This document shows, piece by piece, positions 1-5,271 of a stretch of 5,271 nt of DNA. Position 1 is the stretch's first letter; every line of letters starts with the position of its first letter. A program made the translations under genes and the position numbers. This stretch comes from Bacteroidota bacterium (lineage in GTDB: Bacteria > Bacteroidota > Bacteroidia > Bacteroidales > B39-G9). The stretch is taken from the NCBI GenBank assembly GCA_003648455.1, contig QMPG01000250.1, positions 1 to 5,271 of the forward strand. Reading direction: 5' to 3'. The notes beneath the pieces were generated by a model. It had not been told where the DNA came from and made no database searches. It worked only from the letters and a program-made list of their open reading frames with translations.

Positions 1-27
1 TAAATCGGGGTTTACTTGCGTGAGCTC

Positions 28-43
28 ACCGCCAGCTGGCGGT
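28..43. repeat. Perfect 16-bp GC-rich palindrome
   Basis: ACCGCCAGCTGGCGGT is identical to its own reverse complement. It sits in the GC-rich first 60 bases of an otherwise AT-rich window. From memory, the core CGCCAGCTGGCG occurs often in intergenic repeats of Bacteroidota; that is recall and was not searched. It may be the edge of a larger dispersed repeat that starts outside the window. Confidence 0.6.
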
Positions 44-49
44 TCGGTT

Positions 50-118
50 CCCGCTTTGCACCCCACTATCTATCACACATTCATACAATTCACTTCGTTT
101 TTGTATGAATAAAGCGGG
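50..118. repeat. Nested inverted repeat
   Basis: Two sets of arms share one centre region. The outer arms are CCCGCTTT (50-57) and AAAGCGGG (111-118). The inner arms are ATTCATACAA (79-88) and TTGTATGAAT (101-110), a perfect 10-bp match around a 12-nt loop. The inner hairpin could form in RNA or single-stranded DNA. No U-run follows, so it is not a typical terminator. It is most likely part of a non-coding dispersed repeat together with the palindrome just to its left. Confidence 0.6.
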
Positions 119-212
119 TTAATGTCTTGTCGGATTCTTACAAATATAATATAAAATTGTTGTTGTTTGCAGAATTGTTTTTTCAGGTTGAAGGTTTTTC
201 TAAATAACTACA

Positions 213-284
213 GTCATGCCGGACTTGTTTCATCGTCTGCTAATTGGAAGAAAGAGAGGGATTTCGAAACATGTTCGGAAAGAC
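213..284. repeat. 72-bp element with imperfect 19-nt terminal inverted repeats
   Basis: The left arm (213-231, starting GTCATGCCGGACTTG) and the reverse complement of the right arm (266-284) agree at 15 of 19 positions, enclosing 34 nt. The four mismatches suggest an old, decaying copy. The wording, with GTCATGCCGGACTTG on one side and CGAAACATGTTCGG on the other, closely resembles a dispersed palindromic repeat I remember from Bacteroidota intergenic regions; this is recall only. It encodes no transposase and is too short for an autonomous insertion sequence. A MITE- or REP-like element is the best description. Confidence 0.6.
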
Positions 285-298
285 GGATGCATATCCGT
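283..298. repeat. Small perfect hairpin at the edge of the inverted-repeat element
   Basis: ACGGAT (283-288) and ATCCGT (293-298) form a perfect 6-bp stem with the 4-nt loop GCAT. It overlaps the last two bases of the 72-bp inverted-repeat element and probably belongs to the same repeat or to a second one inserted next to it. No T-run follows, so I do not call it a terminator. Confidence 0.5.
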
Positions 299-353
299 GT
301 AGCAACTTTTGAGAAACTAAGCTTAATGATTTTTTTAATTAAAATGATTTTGT

Positions 354-367
354 ATGATATATATCAT
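354..367. promoter_or_regulatory. 14-bp palindrome, possible Crp/Fnr-type operator
   Basis: ATGATATATATCAT is a perfect palindrome. Its core TGAT-N4-ATCA is that of the FNR-type consensus TTGAT-N4-ATCAA, with only the outermost base of each half changed (8 of 10 positions match). It abuts the putative -33 element, and its centre lies about 40-43 bp before the inferred transcription start, a position typical of class II activation by Crp/Fnr proteins. AT-rich palindromes also arise by chance, and the start site is inferred, so this is tentative. Confidence 0.35.
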
Positions 368-397
368 TGTAAATGTATTTATTTATCTCAATATTTG
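367..397 (+). promoter_or_regulatory. Candidate Bacteroidota-type promoter for the hemerythrin-like gene
   Basis: TTG (367-369) and AATATTTG (390-397) are separated by 20 nt. This resembles the Bacteroidota primary-sigma promoter (TTTG near -33, TAnnTTTG near -7), with one mismatch in the -7 box. Transcription would start near 400-404, leaving a leader of about 10-15 nt before the ATG at 415. This supports 415 rather than the in-frame ATG at 373 as the start. Confidence 0.4.
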
Positions 398-414
398 CTG
401 ATAAATATATAAAA

Positions 415-843
415 ATGAAATCTACCGAAAACATAAAATTATATGGATGGAAAAATTCCTATAACACAGGCATTATAGCCATAGACGAGCAGAATAAAAA
501 ATTTATAGATATTATTAACAAATTAACAAGCTCAATTAATGGAGATTGTACAAACGAGATATTTTCAGATGTCTTTTTTTCGTTGATTCATTATGTTGAG
601 GAGTCGTTCACTAAAGAGAAAATTTATTTTAAAGATTATAATACTGAAAAATTTACTGCTATACAAAATTCTCATGATGAGCTTTTTGAGAGAATAATTC
701 ATTTTCAAAAAATTTATGAGCAAGCCGGTAAAACAAATTCTTGTGTTAATATTGTTGATTTTTTAATTAATTGGTTCGAAAATCATATGAAAATATTTGA
801 TAATCAAGCAATTGGGTTTTTGAAAAATAAAGGCTTGGAGTAA
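415..843 (+). CDS. Hemerythrin-like protein with a degenerate di-iron site
   Basis: This 142-residue protein has the length and pattern of a single-domain bacteriohemerythrin, a four-helix bundle that normally binds O2 at a di-iron centre. Family landmarks are W12, the TGI-x2-ID-x-Q stretch (T18 to Q26), a YVEE helix (60-63), the SHDELF helix (86-91) and the W-x3-H-x4-D end (W120, H124, D129). Aligned by eye to the seven classical ligands, E68, H87, H124 and D129 are kept, but the histidines of the QH, HF and first H-x3-H positions are N27, S64 and I83. Normal di-iron O2 binding is therefore doubtful; one metal, or none, may be bound. No signal peptide or membrane segment is seen, so it is presumably cytoplasmic. 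I chose the ATG at 415 because it directly precedes the conserved domain and lies just after a promoter-like sequence; an in-frame ATG at 373 would add 14 residues without family resemblance. No Shine-Dalgarno is visible, as usual in Bacteroidota. It appears to be monocistronic and converges on the DUF434-type gene. Confidence 0.8.
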   Translation: MKSTENIKLYGWKNSYNTGIIAIDEQNKKFIDIINKLTSSINGDCTNEIFSDVFFSLIHYVEESFTKEKIYFKDYNTEKFTAIQNSHDELFERIIHFQKIYEQAGKTNSCVNIVDFLINWFENHMKIFDNQAIGFLKNKGLE

Positions 844-868
844 AACCATAGGCGACGATTTGGATTTA

Positions 869-892
869 ACCTACAGCAGTCAGGTGTTTTTT
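869..892 (+). terminator. Weak candidate intrinsic terminator after the hemerythrin-like gene
   Basis: ACCTAC (869-874) can pair with GTAGGT-like bases at 879-885 (GT, a bulged C, then AGGT), forming a 6-bp stem with a 4-nt AGCA loop. It is followed by G and six T (887-892). It lies 25 bp after the stop codon, in the gap between two convergent genes. The stem is short and bulged, so the call is tentative. The opposite strand has no matching U-run. Confidence 0.3.
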
Positions 893-897
893 GATTT

Positions 898-939
898 TCC
901 GAATTTCATGCAATCTTTGTTAAATTTAAAAAATTCGGA
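898..939. repeat. 9-bp inverted repeat spanning the 3' end of the DUF434-type gene
   Basis: TCCGAATTT (898-906) and AAATTCGGA (931-939) are perfect complements enclosing 24 nt. The right arm lies within the last codons of the - strand gene and the left arm overlaps and follows its stop codon, so the mRNA could fold into a 3' stem-loop. No U-run follows on the - strand. It may protect the transcript end or mark its termination, or be a coincidence in AT-rich DNA. Confidence 0.3.
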
Positions 940-1577
940 TTAAAAGAAAACTCAATAGTTTTTCGAGCAAGGTCGAAAATTTTTACTTTTGAGTTGTCGA
1001 TTATTATAGAGTCTGCTGTTGAACAATAACCATAATCAACATTTTTCAAAATAAAATCAGGAGATTCGCAGGTTTGTGCTTTACCTTTAATATTTTCTTC
1101 TTTTAACATATCATTAATATCTTGACAAAGTTTTCCGCTGTAACTAACAGGTTTGTCTAAATAAAATAGAATTTCTGAGATATTTAAAGTTTTAATATAA
1201 CGGAAGATAAGAGATAATGATTTTTCATAAAGCTCTGTTCTGAAAATTTTACCGTGTATTTCAGAGGCATCTCTCAAAAAATTGTCATTGCCGACAAAAA
1301 CAGTACTTCCGTTTAGATAACTTCCAATAGCGATTAATGTGTTATAACAATCAATATGTATTGTATTACCAGAAAGTTCTTGTTCTGATGCAAGTTTTGA
1401 GCTACGAGAAATTATTTTGTTTTTTGTTGTTATGCCGCGAAATAATATTGTACGTTCGTTGCCAGACAAAGAGTATTTATCGCCAATAAGTTTTAATATT
1501 GCTTTTTGAGGATATTTTTTTTCTAACAGATAAATATAATCATTTATAGCATTTTTAAAATTATCGTCAATTAACAT
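906..1577 (-). CDS. DUF434/DUF5616-type protein, possible PIN/NYN-like nuclease
   Basis: This 223-residue protein matches from memory the two-part family DUF434 (N-terminal) plus DUF5616 (C-terminal), found in archaea and some bacteria; its function is not established. The N-terminal signature is YPQKAILKLIGDKYSLSGNE (22-41) followed by R42 and LFRG (45-48). The C-terminal part has IDCYNT (75-80), ND-x3-RD (97-103), HG (108-109), YLDKPVS-x-SG (139-148), SPD (172-174) and TADSIIID (187-194). The order of acidic residues D76, D98/D103, D141, D189 and D194 at the ends of hydrophobic strands recalls PIN/NYN-type nucleases, whose first strand often reads IDGYN; the glycine is cysteine here. That function is my inference. 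There is no signal peptide or membrane segment, so it should be cytoplasmic. The ATG follows the upstream kinase gene by 23 bp on the same strand, which suggests co-transcription, although no functional link to heptose synthesis is evident. No Shine-Dalgarno is visible. Confidence 0.85.
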   Translation of the reverse strand: MLIDDNFKNAINDYIYLLEKKYPQKAILKLIGDKYSLSGNERTILFRGITTKNKIISRSSKLASEQELSGNTIHIDCYNTLIAIGSYLNGSTVFVGNDNFLRDASEIHGKIFRTELYEKSLSLIFRYIKTLNISEILFYLDKPVSYSGKLCQDINDMLKEENIKGKAQTCESPDFILKNVDYGYCSTADSIIIDNSKVKIFDLARKTIEFSFNPNFLNLTKIA

Positions 1578-1600
1578 TTTTAAAAATTAAGATGTGTGTT

Positions 1601-2593
1601 TCAAAAAAGTTTCAAACATTCGTTAAGAAGTTGTTCTTTGTCAATAGGCACAACACCAACTTTTTCACAAACAAGACCACCTGCAATATTCGAAAATTGA
1701 GCAATGTGTTTAGCATCAAATTTAGAAGCCAAACATAAACTTGCTACGCTCACAACTGTATCGCCGGCACCCGAAACATCAGCAATTGTTCTTACTTGTG
1801 CTGGAGCATTAAAATATGAACCATTTTCACAGATAAAAACACCAAGTTCAGAAAGTGTGATTAAAACTGTTTTAATATTCATTTTTGTTTGCAACTTTTG
1901 TGCCGCTTTATGAATTGATTGTATGTTGTTTTTGTCTATATCAATTTTTAATCCTTCGGTTATCTCTTTAAAATTAGGCTTAAATAAACTAACATTTTTA
2001 TAGAAATTAAAATTGCGTTTTTTCGGGTCAACAAGTGTTGGAATATTTTTATTATTTGCTATTGCAACAATATGTTCAATTATTTTTGGAGTAATATTTC
2101 CCTTATCGTAATCTTCAAAAATAATGGCATCAATTTTATCAGTAGAAATTAAATTTGACAAATGTTCAATAAATTTGTTTTCGAGATTTGATGTTAACGG
2201 CTCGCAAATTTCTTCGTCAACTCTTAAAAGATGTTGGTTGTCGCAAATAATTCTTGTTTTAATAGTTGTGTCTCGGTTTTTATCAACAAGAATTCCTTTT
2301 GATGTTAAGTTGCGTTTTTTTAATAATTGTTTAAATACGTTTCCGTTGTCGTCATCACCAATTACAGCACATAATATTGCTTCGGCACCAAGAGCTCTAA
2401 CGTTAAGACCCACATTGGCAGCACCTCCAAGTCGTTTTTCACGATTTGTTATTGATGCAATTGGCACAGGTGCTTCGGGTGATATTCTATCAACACTGCC
2501 CCACATGTAAGCGTCAATCATTACATCTCCTATAATGAGTATTTTTTTATTATTAAATTGTTCAAATGAGTTTATTAATTCTTTTTTATTCAC
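1601..2593 (-). CDS. rfaE1: D-glycero-beta-D-manno-heptose-7-phosphate kinase
   Basis: This PfkB/ribokinase-family sugar kinase (also called hldA) uses ATP to phosphorylate D-glycero-beta-D-manno-heptose 7-phosphate at C1. That is a cytoplasmic step toward ADP-heptose for the lipopolysaccharide inner core. Its 330 residues correspond to the kinase half of E. coli HldE (477 residues); the nucleotidyltransferase half is absent, so that step must be encoded elsewhere. Visible motifs are GDVMID (22-27), RISPEAPVPI (36-45), GGAANVGLNVRALGA (56-70), RVDEE (124-128), VDPKKRNF (188-195), KPN (205-207), T246 of the T-x-SE-x-G stretch, and the PfkB signature DVSGAGDTV (272-280) with D278 as probable catalytic base. 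The start is GTG: an in-frame TAA lies two codons before it and the conserved kinase core starts about 18 residues in. A run of nine A (2603-2611) precedes it in place of a Shine-Dalgarno. The DUF434-type gene follows after 23 bp. Other PfkB substrates are possible, but the ISPEAPVP stretch is typical of RfaE. Confidence 0.9.
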   Translation of the reverse strand: MNKKELINSFEQFNNKKILIIGDVMIDAYMWGSVDRISPEAPVPIASITNREKRLGGAANVGLNVRALGAEAILCAVIGDDDNGNVFKQLLKKRNLTSKGILVDKNRDTTIKTRIICDNQHLLRVDEEICEPLTSNLENKFIEHLSNLISTDKIDAIIFEDYDKGNITPKIIEHIVAIANNKNIPTLVDPKKRNFNFYKNVSLFKPNFKEITEGLKIDIDKNNIQSIHKAAQKLQTKMNIKTVLITLSELGVFICENGSYFNAPAQVRTIADVSGAGDTVVSVASLCLASKFDAKHIAQFSNIAGGLVCEKVGVVPIDKEQLLNECLKLF

Positions 2594-2613
2594 AACTAGT
2601 TATTTTTTTTTGA

Positions 2614-2621
2614 CAAATATA
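2614..2621 (-). promoter_or_regulatory. Candidate -7 promoter box for rfaE1 and the DUF434-type gene
   Basis: Read on the - strand, TATATTTG fits the Bacteroidota -7 consensus TAnnTTTG exactly and ends 20 nt before the GTG start codon. No TTG is found at the expected -33 distance, so only half of the promoter is supported. If it is active, the leader is very short and made up largely of the nine-A run before the start codon. Confidence 0.35.
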
Positions 2622-2683
2622 TGAACTTTTGTAATGATTATGTGCTGTTTATACTATTTTTTGAAAAATTAGCCAGTTTAAGA

Positions 2684-2771
2684 ATGGAACACTGATAACG
2701 CTGATTTGACAGATTTACACTGATTTTTATCTCCAAGTATCCGTTTAATCTGTGAGGTCTGCGTTCTGATT
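2684..2771. repeat. Degenerate dyad-symmetric intergenic repeat between priA and rfaE1
   Basis: The element shows nested, evenly spaced dyad symmetry. AACGC (2697-2701) pairs with GCGTT (2761-2765) and ACAGATT (2709-2715) with AATCTGT (2747-2753); both arms are separated by 7 nt on each side, and the centre is 31 nt long. The pentamer CTGAT also recurs four times (2692, 2701, 2720 and 2766). The wording, from GGAACACTGATAACGCTGAT to TCTGCGTTCTGAT, closely matches a dispersed non-coding repeat I remember from many Bacteroidota genomes; this is recall, not a search. It ends 9 bp after the priA stop codon, so the RNA stem could end or stabilise the priA transcript. Confidence 0.65.
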
Positions 2772-2780
2772 ATTTAAGCC

Positions 2781-5258
2781 TTAATTATAAGGATCAACAT
2801 CAATAACAATATGCAAACTATTATAATTGTCTAGTGTATTAATTTGATCTGCTGATTTTGAAATTATTTGTTTTGTTTGACTTATTGATTTTGTTTTTTC
2901 TATCTTGATTAAAATAGTTTTAAGATAAAACAATTGAATTTTATTAATAATAGGCGATTGTGGACCAATAATTCTATTTCTGAAAATGCGTTTAAGCTCA
3001 GTGGCAAATTTTTGCGATGCCTTGTTTAGTGTATCAATATTTTTATGTTTTAAGGTAATTTTAATTATCCTTGTATATGGCGGATACCTGAATTGTTTTC
3101 TGTCGATTAGCTCAGACTTAAACATTCCTTCATAATCGCTGTCAATAACATTGTTAATTATTTTGTGCTTTGGATTTGTGGTTTGAATAATTACTCTGCC
3201 TCTTTTGTTTTTCCTGCCGGCTCGCCCACTTACCTGTGACATAAGTTGATAGCTACGTTCAAAAGCCCTAAAGTCGGGATAATATAGCATATTGTCTGCA
3301 TTTAAAATACCCACAACACTAACGTTGTCAAAATCCAGCCCTTTTGAAATCATTTGAGTACCAATAAGAATATCAATATTATGATTTTCAAAGTTTTGAA
3401 TAATTTTTTGGTAAGCATTTTTTGAGCGTGTTGTGTCTAAGTCCATGCGGGCAATTTTGGCATCAGGAAAAAAGATTGACATCTCGTCTTCAATTTTTTC
3501 AGTTCCAAAGCCTTTGGTTTGCATTGTTGAGCTGCCACATGCTTCACAAGTGTTGGTAATTTTTGTTGTATAACCACAGTAATGGCAAACAAGATTATTT
3601 GAATGTTTGTGATATGTTAAACTCACATCGCAATTTTTGCAATGAGGTATCCATCCACATGTTTCACATTGTAGATATGGTGAAAAACCCCGGCGGTTTT
3701 GGAATAAAATTATTTGCTCTTTATTGTCTAAGGCAAGTTGAATATTTTCTAAAAGTGTTGGAGTAAACATTGAGTTCATCTGTTTTTTTAGAGTTGCTCT
3801 ATGTATGTCGGCAACAATAATTTCAGGCATCTCAATATCTTTATATCTGTGTTTTAATTCAACTAAAGCAAACTTGTTATTTTTTGTATTATAAAAAGTC
3901 TCAATCGAAGGGGTAGCTGTTCCCAAAAGAGTTTTTGCACCATGCAATTTCGCAAGAACAATAGCAGCATCGCGAGCATTATATCGTGGGGCAGGGTCGA
4001 ATTGTTTGTATGTGTTTTCGTGTTCTTCATCAATAATAATTAATCCCAAATTGCTGAATGGCAAAAAAACAGACGATCTCACACCTAAAATAACGTCATA
4101 TTTTTTTTCGCTGTCTTTATTTACAATATTATTCCATATCTCAACCCGCTCATAATCGTTAAATTTTGAATGATAGACCCCGATTTTTTCACCAAAAACT
4201 TTTTTTAGTCTGTTTATTATTTGTGTTGTGAGAGCAATTTCGGGTAGTAAATACAAAACCTGTCTGCCGGCTGTTATTGTTTCATTAATGAGATGAATAT
4301 AAATTTCGGTCTTGCCACTTGACGTAACCCCCTGAAGGAGAACAACATCTTTGGTTTTAAAATTTTCTTTTATTTCTTTTAATGCTTTTTGTTGATGTGT
4401 GTTTAATGTGTTTTTTTCAGATGTGCCATTTTCACCCTTAATTATTCTGCTGATTTCTTTTTCGTGTTCGGAAAAAATATTTTTTTTAATTAATGACGAA
4501 TAAGTCTGTTGTGCTGCATTTGAGATTTTTAACAAGTCAGTTTTTTTTACTTCTGCCAGAGCATCTTTTTGAAAAAAATTTGAGAGCTTAATATAAGCCA
4601 TTAAAAGTTCTAATTGTTTTTGTGCTTTACTTAATTTGTCAAAAACGTTGTTAAGTTCTTCGTTAGTAATCTCGGGATTTATGCTTACGTATTTTTCAAT
4701 TTTGGGTTTATAAGTATCTTTAAGTTTTTCTTCAACAAAAATTGCTTTTTTGTCGAGCAGTGATTTAATTATCGGCAGTGAGTTTTTCCTGTCTGTTAAG
4801 GCATTGGTTTCTTTAATAGTGAGAACATTTTTGTTTGCGAGAGCATTAAAAATCAGTTCTTCGTTGTCGGAAAAGTTTGAAAAGTCAGAGAAGTTTATAT
4901 TCGGCAATATTTTAGTTTCACTTTCGAGCTTAAGACCCGATGGCAAAGCTGCTTTATAAACTTCACCCAGCGAACACATATAATATTCTGAAATCCATTG
5001 CCAGAATTTAAATTGTGTATCGTTAATAATTGCTTCATTATCGAGAACAGAAACAATATCTTTTGTTTTGTATGAAGTAGGTTTGTTATTATGAATATTT
5101 TTAACAAGAGCCGAATAGATTTTTCTGTTGCCAAATTGTACAACAACCCTTTTCCCCGGTTTTATTTTGTCAATTAAATCTTGAGGAATATGATAGGTAA
5201 ATAATTGAGGAATTGGTATGGGAAGAATAACATCGGCAAAAAAAGACTTGTCAGACAT
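2781..5258 (-). CDS. priA: Primosomal protein N' (replication restart helicase PriA)
   Basis: PriA is a 3'-to-5' superfamily 2 DNA helicase that recognises abandoned replication forks and reloads the replicative helicase. The 825-residue protein is complete and longer than E. coli PriA (732), as I recall for Bacteroidota orthologues. The N-terminal 3'-end-binding domain begins at VILPIPIPQLFTYHIP (10-25). Helicase motifs are Walker A GVTSSGKTE (310-318, K316), LLPEIALT (337-344), Walker B DEEH (410-413), LLGTATPS (444-451), IGTQMISKGLDFDNV (632-646) and QVSGRAGR (675-682). All eight zinc-binding cysteines are present: C531, C534, C540, C543, C558, C561, C571 and C574. The insertion between about 120 and 280 is lysine-rich and poorly conserved. 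The ATG is followed directly by the conserved N-terminal domain; the A/T-rich leader has no Shine-Dalgarno, and only 13 bases before it are visible, so its promoter lies outside the window. A repeat and a 187-bp gap separate it from rfaE1. Confidence 0.97.
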   Translation of the reverse strand: MSDKSFFADVILPIPIPQLFTYHIPQDLIDKIKPGKRVVVQFGNRKIYSALVKNIHNNKPTSYKTKDIVSVLDNEAIINDTQFKFWQWISEYYMCSLGEVYKAALPSGLKLESETKILPNINFSDFSNFSDNEELIFNALANKNVLTIKETNALTDRKNSLPIIKSLLDKKAIFVEEKLKDTYKPKIEKYVSINPEITNEELNNVFDKLSKAQKQLELLMAYIKLSNFFQKDALAEVKKTDLLKISNAAQQTYSSLIKKNIFSEHEKEISRIIKGENGTSEKNTLNTHQQKALKEIKENFKTKDVVLLQGVTSSGKTEIYIHLINETITAGRQVLYLLPEIALTTQIINRLKKVFGEKIGVYHSKFNDYERVEIWNNIVNKDSEKKYDVILGVRSSVFLPFSNLGLIIIDEEHENTYKQFDPAPRYNARDAAIVLAKLHGAKTLLGTATPSIETFYNTKNNKFALVELKHRYKDIEMPEIIVADIHRATLKKQMNSMFTPTLLENIQLALDNKEQIILFQNRRGFSPYLQCETCGWIPHCKNCDVSLTYHKHSNNLVCHYCGYTTKITNTCEACGSSTMQTKGFGTEKIEDEMSIFFPDAKIARMDLDTTRSKNAYQKIIQNFENHNIDILIGTQMISKGLDFDNVSVVGILNADNMLYYPDFRAFERSYQLMSQVSGRAGRKNKRGRVIIQTTNPKHKIINNVIDSDYEGMFKSELIDRKQFRYPPYTRIIKITLKHKNIDTLNKASQKFATELKRIFRNRIIGPQSPIINKIQLFYLKTILIKIEKTKSISQTKQIISKSADQINTLDNYNSLHIVIDVDPYN

Positions 5259-5271
5259 ATAAAAAATTTAA

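Larger units (their letters stand above)
1..414. other. Repeat-rich intergenic region without a supported gene
   Basis: No reading frame here looks like a real protein. The only sizeable one, 167-412 on the + strand, runs straight through an inverted-repeat element and a hairpin, resembles no family I know, and overlaps the likely promoter of the next gene. The first 60 bases are about 58% G+C, much richer than the AT-rich remainder, and contain a palindrome. Further right are a nested inverted repeat (50-118), a 72-bp element with inverted ends (213-284), a small hairpin (283-298), and a promoter-like region (354-397). Positions 119-212 and 299-353 are AT-rich with nothing I can name. The end of a gene lying left of the window cannot be excluded for the first few dozen bases. 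Confidence 0.7.

Noticed and set aside
167..412. 81-residue open frame on the + strand
   Set aside because: It runs through an inverted-repeat element, a hairpin and the putative promoter, has no family resemblance and no plausible initiation context.
373..414. Upstream in-frame ATG extending the hemerythrin-like protein by 14 residues
   Set aside because: The extra residues do not look like the family N-terminus, and the likely promoter box at 390-397 would lie inside the gene.
844..905. Possible small gene in the convergent gap
   Set aside because: Only 62 bp remain, with no start, stop or motif pattern suggesting a peptide.
1601..1610. Run of T directly before the rfaE1 stop codon as a possible programmed frameshift site
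   Set aside because: The kinase is complete at its natural length and there is no continuing domain in another frame, so no frameshift is needed.
1704..2510. Two open frames on the + strand inside rfaE1 (1704-1913 and 2124-2510)
   Set aside because: They are antisense shadows of a well-recognised kinase, with no motifs of their own.
3563..5146. Open frames inside priA on both strands (3563-3766, 4750-4959 and 4895-5146)
   Set aside because: They overlap clearly conserved PriA coding sequence and show no independent domain.
1..5271. tRNA, rRNA, CRISPR array or defence cluster
   Set aside because: No cloverleaf-like sequence, evenly spaced direct repeats with spacers, or recognisable defence genes were seen. 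The inverted repeats are single intergenic elements.

Overview
The window looks like a piece of a low-GC Bacteroidota chromosome, probably from the Bacteroidales/Marinilabiliales side. The evidence is the AT-rich base composition, gene starts without Shine-Dalgarno sequences, promoter boxes resembling the Bacteroidota TAnnTTTG element, a stand-alone ADP-heptose pathway kinase, a DUF434-type protein, and intergenic palindromic repeats of a kind I recall from this phylum. The assignment is an inference; there is no rRNA or marker gene to fix it.

Layout from left to right. Positions 1-414 hold no convincing gene. They contain a GC-rich palindrome, a nested inverted repeat, a 72-bp element with imperfect 19-nt inverted ends, a small hairpin, and then a putative promoter with a 14-bp palindrome resembling a Crp/Fnr-type operator. 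On the + strand, 415-843 encodes a hemerythrin-fold protein that has lost three of the five histidines of the usual di-iron site. Facing it on the - strand are three genes, in transcription order: priA (5258-2781), the heptose-7-phosphate kinase gene rfaE1/hldA (2593-1601, GTG start), and a DUF434/DUF5616-type gene (1577-906). rfaE1 and the DUF434 gene are 23 bp apart and very likely co-transcribed. priA is separated from rfaE1 by 187 bp holding a degenerate dyad repeat and a candidate promoter.

Functionally, PriA restarts collapsed replication forks. RfaE1 makes the bisphosphate intermediate of ADP-heptose for lipopolysaccharide core synthesis. The DUF434 protein has no known function, but its motif order recalls PIN/NYN-like metal-dependent nucleases. 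The hemerythrin-like gene is probably an independent unit.

I see no complete new multi-gene system. The most interesting points are the ligand-depleted hemerythrin with a possible Crp/Fnr-like site in front of it, the nuclease-like motifs of the DUF434 protein, and the three different intergenic repeat structures.
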